Counted from the first letter of the stretch, positions 23,609 through 31,513 are shown. The stretch is 32,552 nt of DNA from an uncultured Muribaculaceae bacterium (GCA_910585755.1 CAJUFH010000035.1:1-32552), one strand, 5' to 3'. Notes: generated by a model from the sequence alone, not told the origin. Translations and numbers: made by a program.

Positions 23609-24049
23609 TTATCCGACAGGGATTTTGTCGATGCGGCGCTGGTGGCGACCCCCCTCAAAGTCGGTATTCAGATATGTGTTTACGGTTTCAAGCGCGACAG
23701 CCGGCTCGATAAAGCGCGCCGGAAGCACCAGCACGTTGGTGTCGTTGTGGCGGCGCGCCAGCGACGCCAGTTCGGGAAGCCAGCAGAGCGCCGCGCGGAT
23801 TCCCTGGTGCTTGTTGAGGGTCATCGCAATCCCGTTGCCCGACCCGCAGAGCGCTATTCCGCAACCGCATTTGCCGCTCTCTACGGCGAGCGCCGCGGGA
23901 TGGGCGTAGTCGGGATAGTCGCACGACTCCGTCGAGTGCGTGCCGAAATCGGTATATTCCAGCCCGTTGGCCTCGAGGTAGCCCTTGATCATTTCCTTCA
24001 TCTCGTAACCTGCGTGATCACTGCACAGGGCGATGTTTTGCTTATTCAT
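23609..24049 (-). CDS. rpiB: Ribose-5-phosphate isomerase B
   Basis: Interconverts ribulose-5-P and ribose-5-P in the pentose phosphate pathway. It has 146 residues of the RpiB/LacAB fold. Visible features are CSDHAGYEMKE (Asp11 and His12 region), the Cys-containing loop CGCGIALCGSGNGIAM (about 61-76), NKHQGIRAALCW and the R/H-rich end EGGRHQRRIDKI. It lies 28 bases after the DUF6048 gene and is the last gene of that operon. Confidence 0.96.
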   Translation of the reverse strand: MNKQNIALCSDHAGYEMKEMIKGYLEANGLEYTDFGTHSTESCDYPDYAHPAALAVESGKCGCGIALCGSGNGIAMTLNKHQGIRAALCWLPELASLARRHNDTNVLVLPARFIEPAVALETVNTYLNTDFEGGRHQRRIDKIPVG

Positions 24050-24077
24050 ATACTGGTTAGTTTGAGGGTATTAGCTG

Positions 24078-24989
24078 TTATTTTTCTGGTATGGCGGCCT
24101 CCGTGTTCCCCTGGTAGCCCTCCTTCCCGAGGGGGAAGGTATAGTAGACAGAAAATGCGACTCCGAGATGGCCGTTGGATGTGCCGTAGCCGGGAATGTA
24201 CCAGGGATTACCACCGCGCTGTTTGGTCTGTTTCAGTATCCCGCGGTATCTGATTTCCCAGCCGAGCGACAACTGTTTGTAGACCTTAACCCGAAGCCCG
24301 AACAATACCTGGATATGGTGTACCGTCGAGCTTTGTTCGGGGAAATCGACCTTGGAGGTCTCGTCCCAGTATGGCATGTCGATCGTCACGTCAGTCAGCC
24401 GGTATTTGAACGGCGAGACTCCGTAGCGCAATCCGGCGTAAACCGAATAATCAGGGTTGGAATTGTACAGGAAGTTATAGTTGGCCCCTATCCGGAAATA
24501 GGGGGTCACACCTACGCGATAGGTATAATTGTTGTCGTCGGGAGTGTACAGAGCGTTACCAAGACCCGCTTCGACAACAGCGATATAGCGGTTGTGCATG
24601 TTGAACTCCGCCGAGAAGTCAACAATACCATACTTCTGCCCGATGATTCGCATTACCGGATCCCAAAGGTTCACTCCGACCGTCGCCGAATAAATCAGCG
24701 GCTGGATCATCTTCGGAACCTTCACCGTGTCGGGGAGCATCATCAGCGAATCCGGGACCTCCCGGCCGTTAATGGTGTCAACCAGGATTTTGCGCCCGTT
24801 CTCGTCGGTCATTTCGACAAACGACGAGCGGTCGATCGAATCCCCCGGCAGCTTGTTCTCGTTGATGCCGGTGATTCCCTGCGAGGCGGAGATCACGGGA
24901 GTGACCCTGCGCTGGGCGTTCATCGTAAGCAGCCCGAACGTCGCAGCCATAAAGACGGCAAACGGAAGAATGTGTAGGCGCCCTTTCAT
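24078..24989 (-). CDS. DUF6048 family outer-membrane-type protein
   Basis: 303-residue exported protein with a signal peptide (cleavage near MNAQ, residue 26). The sequence after about residue 95 alternates in beta-strand fashion with many aromatic residues (VVEAGLGNALYTPDDNNYTYRVGVTPYFRIGANYNF), and it ends in HLGVAFSVYYTFPLGKEG. This suggests an outer-membrane barrel. Its start overlaps the DUF6452 stop by four bases, and the two families occur as a pair in Bacteroidales. Their function is unknown. An envelope role is likely. Confidence 0.82.
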   Translation of the reverse strand: MKGRLHILPFAVFMAATFGLLTMNAQRRVTPVISASQGITGINENKLPGDSIDRSSFVEMTDENGRKILVDTINGREVPDSLMMLPDTVKVPKMIQPLIYSATVGVNLWDPVMRIIGQKYGIVDFSAEFNMHNRYIAVVEAGLGNALYTPDDNNYTYRVGVTPYFRIGANYNFLYNSNPDYSVYAGLRYGVSPFKYRLTDVTIDMPYWDETSKVDFPEQSSTVHHIQVLFGLRVKVYKQLSLGWEIRYRGILKQTKQRGGNPWYIPGYGTSNGHLGVAFSVYYTFPLGKEGYQGNTEAAIPEK

Positions 24990-25642
24990 TGTCTGCCCCC
25001 TTTCCTTTCGCCGCCATGGTCTCCCATATCTATTTCGCCGAAGCGGTCAGGGTCGTCAGGCACCTCGAGCGTGCCGTTATCGGTCCCCTGGCCGAGATTG
25101 GCTACTCTGAAATATACCTTGAAGCGCTCCCGCTCTATATTGGTAACAACGGAGTCCGATACCGCGACCGAATCTATCACATGCCGCGTATATACTACCT
25201 GGCGCACCCGGTAGCGGTACATCGCCCCGCACTCCTCCGAGGCAAAGTAAGGCTCGGAATCATAAGTGAAGGTAATGGTGTCGTTGAATACCGGCTTGTC
25301 AAGCCCCTGCGCCTTATAATTATAGCGGATAAAGAAAGCGGTCCGCGGAGTGTTGTAGCGGAAAGGCAGGTACAGCGAGCCGGTCCGCTCCCCGGAGGAG
25401 ACAAGCAACGAGTCGTCGGGAGCGCCTACGCCCCCAATGTCGAGCGAGTCGAGAGAAATCGCCTGTTCCGCCGGACGCCCGTCCTCCCCTGTCGTGACGG
25501 CATAAAACCCCATCAGCGGCAGGGCGTTATGGTTGTCGGTACACCCCTGGTTGTTGCACGCGGGGAACAGTATCGACAGCCACAGCGCCGCAATCGCGGC
25601 AACAGGCAGGATGGCTGGCTTATATTTCTTCTCTGATCTCAT
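24986..25642 (-). CDS. DUF6452 family lipoprotein
   Basis: 218-residue lipoprotein with a hydrophobic signal and lipobox FPAC (Cys29), then CNNQGCTDNHNALPLMGFY, which is typical of the family. The rest is predicted to be beta-rich. The ATG at 25642 lies within the end of the GT2 gene (23-base overlap), and its stop overlaps the DUF6048 start by four bases, so the three are translationally linked. It probably works with the DUF6048 protein in the envelope. No activity is known. Confidence 0.8.
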   Translation of the reverse strand: MRSEKKYKPAILPVAAIAALWLSILFPACNNQGCTDNHNALPLMGFYAVTTGEDGRPAEQAISLDSLDIGGVGAPDDSLLVSSGERTGSLYLPFRYNTPRTAFFIRYNYKAQGLDKPVFNDTITFTYDSEPYFASEECGAMYRYRVRQVVYTRHVIDSVAVSDSVVTNIERERFKVYFRVANLGQGTDNGTLEVPDDPDRFGEIDMGDHGGERKGGRQ

Positions 25643-26570
25643 ATTCGTTGCGCCGCGGCGAGTTTCTCACCACGAGTTCCCCGACGAAGCCCGCCAGGAA
25701 GAGTTGGGTGCCCAGAATCATCATCGTCAAGGCAATATAGAAATACGGGGAATTGGTGACGAGGGTGTACGGGTCGCCGTGGTGCATCGCCCACAGCTTG
25801 CCGAACCCGACTACCATCACGGCGATCAGGCCGATAAAGAACATCAGCGAGCCAAGAAGCCCGAAGAGATGCATCGGCTTCGCCCCGAACTTCCCGGTAA
25901 ACCACAGTGTCCCCAGGTCGAGATAGCCGTTGACGAAGCGGTCAAGCCCGAACTTCGTCTTGCCGAACTTGCGCGCCTGGTGCTTGACTACCTTCTCCCC
26001 GATTTTGTCGAACCCGGCGTTTTTCGCCAGGTAGGGTATGTAGCGGTGCATGTCGCCGTAAACCTCGATATGCTTCACGACGCTGTTGCGGTATGCCTTC
26101 AGGCCGCAGTTGAAGTCGTGAAGGTTATGGATGCCGCTTACCCGGCGCGCCGTGGCGTTGAACAGCTTCGTCGGTATGGTCTTCGACAGCGGGTCGTAGC
26201 GCTTCCGCTTCCACCCGCTGACGAGGTCATAGCCATCCTCCGTAATCATCCGGTAGAGTTCGGGAATCTCGTCGGGGGAATCCTGAAGGTCGGCGTCCAT
26301 CGTGATTACCACATCCCCCTGCGCCTTGCGGAACCCGGTGTTCAGCGCGGGTGACTTGCCGTAGTTGCGCCGGAAGGCTACCCCCTTGACCGCCGGATTC
26401 GACGCAGCGAGAGAACGGATTACCTCCCACGAGCCGTCGGTCGAGCCGTCGTTGACATATATCACCTCGTATGTGAAGCCGTTGGCCGCCATAACCCGTT
26501 CAATCCAGGCTTGCAGTTCGGGAAGCGATTCCGCCTCGTTGTAGAGGGGCACGACTATCGAAATATCCAT
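25620..26570 (-). CDS. Family 2 glycosyltransferase (polyprenyl-phosphate glycosyltransferase type)
   Basis: 316 residues from the ATG at 26570. The frame stays open to 26687 but those extra residues do not match the family. The GT-A domain begins MDISIVVPLYNE, followed by YVNDGSTDGS and the DxD-type MDADLQD. Two C-terminal transmembrane helices lie at about 235-260 and 270-295 (LLGSLMFFIGLIAVMVVGF, YIALTMMILGTQLFLAGF). This is the layout of DPM1/ArnC/GtrB-like enzymes, which load a sugar from an NDP-sugar onto undecaprenyl phosphate. The sugar cannot be told. It follows the DUF4199 gene by 29 bases. Confidence 0.93.
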   Translation of the reverse strand: MDISIVVPLYNEAESLPELQAWIERVMAANGFTYEVIYVNDGSTDGSWEVIRSLAASNPAVKGVAFRRNYGKSPALNTGFRKAQGDVVITMDADLQDSPDEIPELYRMITEDGYDLVSGWKRKRYDPLSKTIPTKLFNATARRVSGIHNLHDFNCGLKAYRNSVVKHIEVYGDMHRYIPYLAKNAGFDKIGEKVVKHQARKFGKTKFGLDRFVNGYLDLGTLWFTGKFGAKPMHLFGLLGSLMFFIGLIAVMVVGFGKLWAMHHGDPYTLVTNSPYFYIALTMMILGTQLFLAGFVGELVVRNSPRRNEYEIREEI

Positions 26571-26599
26571 TTTCCTTTTAACAATTGTCAGTTCTTCTT

Positions 26600-27145
26600 T
26601 TATCCTTGCGAGATCGGCACCCGCTTGATTCGCGCCAGCGCCCCGACTACCATCGACAGCAGGGAGCCGCTGAACATGACAGTCCACATCTCCCCAAGCA
26701 CGAGCACCGCCGGGCGCGGGTAGGCGTTGCTGTCCGCCACCATGCGCAGCTCCTCGGCAAGGGCCTGGGCCCCTTCCTCCTCCATACCGCCGTAAAAATC
26801 AATCAGGTATGTAAACACCCCCTGAATGAAGCCGGGGTTGACATAGCGGAGGTAAACGAACGCCACGGCACCGAATATAAGCGACGCGCACGCGAACATC
26901 ACGATACCCTGCATCCACAGCGCCGAAAACACCGTCATCCCGTGCGCCGCGACATGCGTCCTCCGAAGGAAGAAATAGGTCAGAAACGGCACGCCGAGAG
27001 CAACCGCCATTGCAGGAATCTGCAACCACGATGTGAAAAGGGAGCCGCAGACAAGCGCCATGGCGAACGTAATGTACAGCCCCATCCAGAGGCCGTCGTC
27101 AGCGCCGCGGGCGTAAATCGTTTTCGGTTTCGGTTCCTGTCTCAT
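26600..27145 (-). CDS. DUF4199 domain-containing membrane protein
   Basis: 181 residues from the ATG at 27145. A TTG at 27184 would add 13 residues but lies inside the promoter. Four transmembrane segments can be seen (WMGLYITFAMALVCGSLF; MAVALGVPFLTYFFL; ALWMQGIVMFACASLIFGAV; MWTVMFSGSLLSMVVGALA), with an acidic loop before the last. DUF4199 proteins often accompany GT2 genes in Bacteroidota, and their function is unknown. It heads the operon DUF4199-GT2-DUF6452-DUF6048-rpiB. Confidence 0.85.
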   Translation of the reverse strand: MRQEPKPKTIYARGADDGLWMGLYITFAMALVCGSLFTSWLQIPAMAVALGVPFLTYFFLRRTHVAAHGMTVFSALWMQGIVMFACASLIFGAVAFVYLRYVNPGFIQGVFTYLIDFYGGMEEEGAQALAEELRMVADSNAYPRPAVLVLGEMWTVMFSGSLLSMVVGALARIKRVPISQG

Positions 27146-27181
27146 TCGTCGGGATAGGATAGCATGGGTATAAAGTTTTGG

Positions 27182-27189
27182 CAAAATTA
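27182..27189 (-). promoter_or_regulatory. -7 box for the DUF4199 operon
   Basis: The minus strand reads TAATTTTG, a full match to TAnnTTTG, 37 bases before the ATG. The region diverges from the endonuclease promoter at 27211-27241. Confidence 0.42.
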
Positions 27190-27210
27190 GTAATTTTCCC
27201 CGTATTTTGA

Positions 27211-27241
27211 TTGGCGGTCAGAGTAAATATTAGTAAATTTG
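27211..27241 (+). promoter_or_regulatory. Promoter of the secreted endonuclease
   Basis: TTG (27211-27213) and TAAATTTG (27234-27241) are separated by 20 bases, matching the Bacteroidota TTTG-N20-TAnnTTTG form with a shortened -33 box. The leader to the ATG is about 60 bases. Confidence 0.5.
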
Positions 27242-27307
27242 TCGGCTTTCCCTGCCGCAATTAGCCGCTGGAATGCCTGATACCTTAATTTCTACGAAAC
27301 CACAGTC

Positions 27308-28849
27308 ATGAGAATATCAAAAAAATCAGTGCTTATCGCGATAGGCGCAGCCGCCGCTTTCCAGGCCTCCGCCGTTATCGACCTCGACTATTACAGCCGT
27401 CTGCAAGGCCTGAAAGGCGCCGCCCTGAAAACCGCAGTCCACGAAATCGTTACCGAGAACGTGCGCATGCTCGACTACGGGTCCGGCCAGAACAATACCT
27501 GGTACGGCTTCTACGTCACAGACCGATGCCCCGACGGCTCCGTCCGCGACCGCTACTCCAACGATGTCCGCTACTTCGGTAGCCGCGGTTCCTCCGTGTC
27601 AGGCATGAATATCGAGCACTCCTTCCCAAAAAGCTGGTGGGGTGGATCCGAAAACAACGCATACAAGGACCTCTACAACCTGATGCCCTGCGAGGTGAAA
27701 ATCAATTCAACCAAGAGCAACTACCCGATGGGGGTCGTCAACCGTACAACCCCCTCCGGCGACAACGGTTGCACTCGCGTCGGCTCCGGATCCGACGGTC
27801 AGAACTACTGGGAACCGGCCGACAAATGGAAAGGGGACTTCGCCCGCGGATATATGTATATGGCTACCGCCTACCAGGATTTCACCTGGACTAACTCCCA
27901 GGGACAGGTAATCCTCCAGACAGGCTCATACCCCACCCTCAAAAGCAAAGCCTCTGAGCTCTTCATCGCCTGGGCAAGGCAGGACAAGGTTGACCAGATA
28001 GAGACCGTTCGCAACGACGACGTCGAGACCTTCCAGCGCAACCGCAACCCCTTCGTCGACTTCCCCAACCTGATGGAATACATCTGGGGCGATTCGATTG
28101 GCCAGTCGTTCAACGTCAAGACAACCGTCAAGAGCGCTGACTTCATCGGCGGCTCTTCAATCGGCGACGGGCCCGTCTCCGGCTCCATCGAAGAGCTTTA
28201 CGCCAGCTCCTTTATCGGCGAGGACGGCGGATGCCAGGAACAGATAGACCTCCAGCCTGCCAACAGAACCCGTGTCTGGACTCTCGACCCACAGTACGGA
28301 TGGAAAGCGTCCGCCGTCTCCGGCAACGCCGACAACATCGTCCGCGATGCCTCCGACGCGACACTCCTGACCCCGGCTGTCAACCTCGCCGGATATGTCG
28401 AGCCGACCATCAAGTTTGACCACGCCTGCAAGTTTGCCGCCGACCCATCAGCGGTCCTCAGCGTGATTGTCCGCGCCGAAGGTGAACCCGACTACGTAAT
28501 CCCCGCCCAAAAAATCGTATGGCCCAAAGGTACCTCCTGGACCTTCACAAACGACGTGAAAGTCTCCCTTCCCGACTTCGCCGGAAAGAAAATACGCATC
28601 GGATTCCGCTACACCTCCACAACCGAAGAAGCCTGCACCTGGGAAGTGCGCAACTTCTCCCTAACGGCCCGCAAGTCCCTCTCCTCAATTGACGACCTCA
28701 TCAACGACAACCTCGCCAACGAAGCCGACGACTCCAACGCCCCCGCCGAATACTACTCCCTCGACGGCCGCCGCGTCGATCCCGCGACAACCCGAGGCCT
28801 CGTAATCCTCCGCCGCGGCTCCCGCACCTCCAAAGTCATCCTCCGCTAA
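27308..28849 (+). CDS. Secreted endonuclease I family nuclease with jelly-roll-like C-terminal domain
   Basis: 513 residues. Signal peptide about 1-22 (AFQASAV). Residues about 25-265 are an endonuclease I (EndA/NucM, His-Me finger) domain: GMNIEHSFPKSWWGG, with likely catalytic His104, and DLYNLMPCEVKINSTKSNYPMG, containing the conserved metal-binding Asn region. Such enzymes cut single- and double-stranded nucleic acids outside the cytoplasm. Residues about 295-455 are a C-terminal domain ending KKIRIGFRYTST and CTWEVRNFSL, closely like the ends of the two DUF5689 lipoproteins at 4957-8630. The last ~35 residues (EYYSLDGRRV, then LVILRRGSRTSKVILR) resemble type-IX-secretion-like tails of Bacteroidales surface proteins. 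The gene is monocistronic and divergent from the DUF4199 operon. Confidence 0.92.
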   Translation: MRISKKSVLIAIGAAAAFQASAVIDLDYYSRLQGLKGAALKTAVHEIVTENVRMLDYGSGQNNTWYGFYVTDRCPDGSVRDRYSNDVRYFGSRGSSVSGMNIEHSFPKSWWGGSENNAYKDLYNLMPCEVKINSTKSNYPMGVVNRTTPSGDNGCTRVGSGSDGQNYWEPADKWKGDFARGYMYMATAYQDFTWTNSQGQVILQTGSYPTLKSKASELFIAWARQDKVDQIETVRNDDVETFQRNRNPFVDFPNLMEYIWGDSIGQSFNVKTTVKSADFIGGSSIGDGPVSGSIEELYASSFIGEDGGCQEQIDLQPANRTRVWTLDPQYGWKASAVSGNADNIVRDASDATLLTPAVNLAGYVEPTIKFDHACKFAADPSAVLSVIVRAEGEPDYVIPAQKIVWPKGTSWTFTNDVKVSLPDFAGKKIRIGFRYTSTTEEACTWEVRNFSLTARKSLSSIDDLINDNLANEADDSNAPAEYYSLDGRRVDPATTRGLVILRRGSRTSKVILR

Positions 28850-28903
28850 TCCCCCCTCCCGCCCCCCTGCGCCCCTTTCTGCCCCTGCCTCCGGCCCTCT
28901 TTC

Positions 28904-29042
28904 CTGTCCCCGACTGTTGGGTGGAGTGAGCCGAAGGCGAGCGGCTTCCCCTCCTTCCCTCTCTTTTCCCCTCTCTTCCTCCCTCCTAAGTAATAGCTGT
29001 TCAGTGCGGGCGCCGGAAGGCGGCCGGCTCTCTTCCCTCGGG
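28904..29042 (+). repeat. Dispersed repeat B, long copy 2
   Basis: Starts CTGTCCCCGACTG and continues TTGGGTGGAGTGAGCCGAAG, GCGAGCGGC, a 43-nt pure pyrimidine run (28945-28987) and CGCCGGAAGGCGGCCGG. It matches 19788-19965 in order of blocks. It begins 55 bases after the endonuclease stop. Confidence 0.8.
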
Positions 29043-29051
29043 GCGGCTCCC

Positions 29052-29095
29052 AGAAAAAACAAGCGCTGCGGTCGGAAATCTCCGGCCGCAGCGCT
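29052..29095 (-). terminator. Rho-independent terminator of the DUF1893-DUF362-ECF operon
   Basis: AGCGCTGCGGTCGGA (29062-29076) pairs with TCCGGCCGCAGCGCT (29081-29095) through one G-T pair and a 4-nt loop. On the minus strand it is followed by TTGTTTTTTCTG. It lies 18 bases after the ECF gene stop. Confidence 0.85.
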
Positions 29096-29113
29096 CGCTT
29101 TAAAAAAATGCGT

Positions 29114-29629
29114 TCAGTTTTTGCGCAAGAGGAGGTTGATGACGAGCCAGCCCCCGAAAACCTGCAGCAGCATCCCCGGAATCCCGATCCGAAAATCCTG
29201 GCAAGCAAGCCAAAAGTCCCCGCGGAGCACCCATTCGCCGAGCGTCCCCGCTACCTGGTAGAAGAGCACCACGGCTGCCAGTATTCCAATCGAAACCGTC
29301 CCTTCGCTCCGCCGGGCGGCAAACCCGGCGGCTCCCGCGAGAAGCGCCGATTTTAGCGTGATTGCCGGAAGCGCCGCCACCGCCGGCATCCCGAACAGCA
29401 GCGAGTTCACCAATGGCGACGCGAGCGCCGTCAGCAGCCCGACTCGCCAACCATATAGATACGCCCCGACGAGCGTGAAAAAGTAAATCGGCAGCCAGGT
29501 AACTCCCCCCTGCGGAACAAGGTGGAAAAGCTGCGGCGCGGCGATATTGCCGATAACGAACAGAGCCGCCAGCAGATAGGTGCGGGCGCTGCTGAATGAC
29601 AGTTGTCTGATTTGCGCGGTAGTTTCCAT
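29114..29629 (-). CDS. ECF transporter S component (vitamin-binding membrane subunit)
   Basis: 171-residue integral membrane protein with five or six transmembrane segments. It is recognised as an ECF S component by its size, the LLAALFVIGNIAAPQLFHL start, VTWLPIYFFTLVGAYLYGW and the small-residue-rich ALASPLVNSLLFGMPAV segment. S components bind a vitamin or metal and dock on a shared EcfA-EcfA'-EcfT module, which is not encoded in this window. The substrate is unknown. Its ATG lies 9 bases after the DUF362 stop, so it is tightly linked to that lipoprotein. A terminator follows directly. Confidence 0.8.
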   Translation of the reverse strand: METTAQIRQLSFSSARTYLLAALFVIGNIAAPQLFHLVPQGGVTWLPIYFFTLVGAYLYGWRVGLLTALASPLVNSLLFGMPAVAALPAITLKSALLAGAAGFAARRSEGTVSIGILAAVVLFYQVAGTLGEWVLRGDFWLACQDFRIGIPGMLLQVFGGWLVINLLLRKN

Positions 29630-29638
29630 ATAGAGCCG

Positions 29639-30637
29639 TCAGTCAAGGTTTACGAGTTTGTATGTCTGCGAGCCGAGTCCGATCTGCTCGGCGTGCTCGA
29701 GGGTGTGCATCCCATGGCGCGAGTCGATGCGCTCGATCAGGTGGATTTTGCCGTGGTCCTCCGATGCGCGCACCAGGTCGGTGCAAGCCTTGTCGAGCGC
29801 AACCGGGTCAAGCGACGCCAGGATGCCAAGGTCACCCATCTTCGGGTCCTCGGGCGAGGAATCGCAGTCGCAGTCAACCGACAGGTTGTTGGCCACGCTG
29901 ATATACAGAATCTTATCTCCGCAATGGTCGGCGACTGCCTTCGCGGCCTCGGCCATGGACTCCAGGAAGTCGTCCTGCTCAGCGAGATTCGTCCACAGCG
30001 AGTCGGGAGTGTTCACCTTCCCCGCCGAATGGATATGGCTCTTGCCGTTGGCCGACGCGATTCCGATCGACATATTCTTAACCGCGCCACCGAAGCCACC
30101 CATCGCGTGCCCCTTGAAATGGGAGAGGATAACCGTGAAGTCATAGTCGGGATAGTGCGAGCCGACGATGTCGTACGTCAGATGCTTGCCACCTTCGACC
30201 GGCAGCCGCACCTCCCCGTCGGCATCCATAATGTCGACCGGCGCGATCGCCGTGAACCCGTGCTCCTCCGCCGCCTTCCGATGGTCCTCCGTCGTGAAGC
30301 GCTTCCCCTGGTAGGCCGTGTTACATTCTACAATCGTCCCCTTGGTCGCGTCAACCAGGTCCTTGATCAGCGCCGGCTGGAGGAAGTTGTGTCCTCCCGG
30401 CTCGCCGGTCGAAATCTTGATTGCAACCTTCCCGGTAGCCTTGCGCCCCAGCGCCTTGTAGAGTTTCATGATTGCCTCCGGCGAAATCTCCTTCGTCATA
30501 TAGACAACCGCCGAATCGGCAACCTGCTCTCCGGCCTCGTCCGCGGAAGCCGCCGCTGCCGCCGAACCGTTTTTCGCGCATCCGGCGAGAGCGACCGCCC
30601 CCAGGAATGCTGCTCCTAAAATTTTATGCATATTCAT
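29639..30637 (-). CDS. DUF362 domain lipoprotein
   Basis: 332-residue exported lipoprotein. The signal peptide from Met3 (MHKILGAAFLGAVALAGC) has lipobox LAGC, followed by an Ala/Ser/Glu linker to about residue 40. The rest is a DUF362 domain: KVAIKISTGEPGGHNFL, IVECNTAYQGKR, SHFKGHAMGGFGGAVKNMSIG and DLGILASLDPVALDKACTDLV. DUF362 proteins are found with and without ferredoxin domains, and this one has none. Acidic cysteines (CDCD) occur near residue 266. The function of the family is not settled. It lies between the DUF1893 gene (61-base gap) and the ECF S component gene (9-base gap). Confidence 0.88.
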   Translation of the reverse strand: MNMHKILGAAFLGAVALAGCAKNGSAAAAASADEAGEQVADSAVVYMTKEISPEAIMKLYKALGRKATGKVAIKISTGEPGGHNFLQPALIKDLVDATKGTIVECNTAYQGKRFTTEDHRKAAEEHGFTAIAPVDIMDADGEVRLPVEGGKHLTYDIVGSHYPDYDFTVILSHFKGHAMGGFGGAVKNMSIGIASANGKSHIHSAGKVNTPDSLWTNLAEQDDFLESMAEAAKAVADHCGDKILYISVANNLSVDCDCDSSPEDPKMGDLGILASLDPVALDKACTDLVRASEDHGKIHLIERIDSRHGMHTLEHAEQIGLGSQTYKLVNLD

Positions 30638-30652
30638 CCGTATAATTTTAAT

Positions 30653-30708
30653 TTGCGAAATATAGTGTTAGTATTTTAGATTTGCTTGAAATATAGTGTT
30701 AGTTTTTC
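30653..30708. repeat. Two direct copies of a ~26-bp AT-rich sequence
   Basis: GAAATATAGTGTTAGT occurs at 30657-30672 and 30688-30703, each preceded by ATTTGC and followed by a T-rich end, with a 31-base offset. The right copy covers the DUF1893 stop codon, the left copy lies in the leader of the DUF362 gene. Confidence 0.85.
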
Positions 30709-31115
30709 TTGACGAAATCCTCTATCATCGGCAGGCACTCCTGCGCCGTAATGCACTGTGCGCAAAGCTTTTCGACCGGACAGATATCCGTTCCCGCCCT
30801 GTTGATGATATTGTCGACCAGTGTCTCATAGCCGGCCTTAACCCCTTCCCTGTCAAGGAGTTCCAGCGCCTTACGGCTCATTACCAGGGCATAAACCTCC
30901 CTTACTCCCCCCAGCGCCATCAGCGCCGCCGCCCCCTTTCCGACCACCTTGTCGGCCACGGAAGCCCCCCGCAACGCCTCCGGCTCCTCTCTCAGCAGCC
31001 TCAGCAAGTCGCGCACGCCCCTCTCCCGGAACGTCCTGACGCTCACTCCATTAGCCACCACGCACGAGCACCCCTCGCGCCTCAGCCTCTCCACTAATTC
31101 CGTCATCTCAGCCAT
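30699..31115 (-). CDS. DUF1893 family protein with C-terminal four-cysteine cluster
   Basis: 138 residues from the ATG at 31115, which has GGAGG 9 bases upstream. The frame runs on to 31271 but the added residues are unlike the family. Residues about 5-100 are a DUF1893 domain with a cytidine-deaminase-like fold known from a Thermotoga structure (CSCVVANGVSV, DKVVGKGAAALMALGG). The C-terminal end carries C112-x5-C118-x2-C121-x5-C127, which could bind a metal or Fe-S cluster, plus Cys16 and Cys18 near the N-terminus. It has no signal peptide. It heads the operon with the DUF362 lipoprotein and ECF S component. The function is unknown. Confidence 0.82.
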   Translation of the reverse strand: MAEMTELVERLRREGCSCVVANGVSVRTFRERGVRDLLRLLREEPEALRGASVADKVVGKGAAALMALGGVREVYALVMSRKALELLDREGVKAGYETLVDNIINRAGTDICPVEKLCAQCITAQECLPMIEDFVKKN

Positions 31116-31213
31116 ATCTTCGCCTCCAATCCATTCATTTCTAATCCGTTGAAATCCGCCTGCCGTATGGCCGCGATCCAACCCGGCCTCACCGCACAAA
31201 CCATTCAACATCG

Positions 31214-31244
31214 CGAATTTAGCCCAAATCCCCCAAACTCCCAA
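31214..31244 (-). promoter_or_regulatory. Promoter of the DUF1893-DUF362-ECF operon
   Basis: On the minus strand, TTG (31242-31244) is followed after 20 bases by TAAATTCG (31214-31221), one mismatch from TAnnTTTG. The same -7 octamer occurs in the riboswitch promoter. Confidence 0.42.
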
Positions 31245-31392
31245 TATCCAAATCCCCTCCCCTCTTACCATTTTCCCCTATTTTCCTCCCCTTCAGTTCC
31301 CTAAATCCGCTCTCATTCACCTTCCCCACAAGCAGCTATCTCCCTAAAAAATCAGTACGTCAGCATTATCCTCTTACCTCGTCAACCAGCTT

Positions 31393-31513
31393 ATACCACG
31401 GACCCGCACCCTCCGGGCGCTCCACTCATTTGACCGCACACCAATCACCGCGCCTCGCCTCTCCGAGGCTCGACACGGTGTTACTCACGGCCCCGCGCCC
31501 TCCGGGCGCTCCG
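31393..31513 (+). repeat. Left arm of large imperfect inverted repeat
   Basis: 121 bases that match the reverse complement of 31878-31996 at roughly four of five positions, including identical blocks ATACCACGGACCCG, CACCGCGCCTCGCC and CTCGACACGGTGTTACTCAC. The arm contains two internal copies of ACCCTCCGGGCGCTCC or GCCCTCCGGGCGCTCC. The middle 18-20 bases diverge. Confidence 0.88.

Noticed and set aside
31116..31271. N-terminal extension of the DUF1893 protein
   Set aside because: The frame is open but the residues are unlike the family, the promoter lies inside it, and a GGAGG precedes the ATG at 31115.
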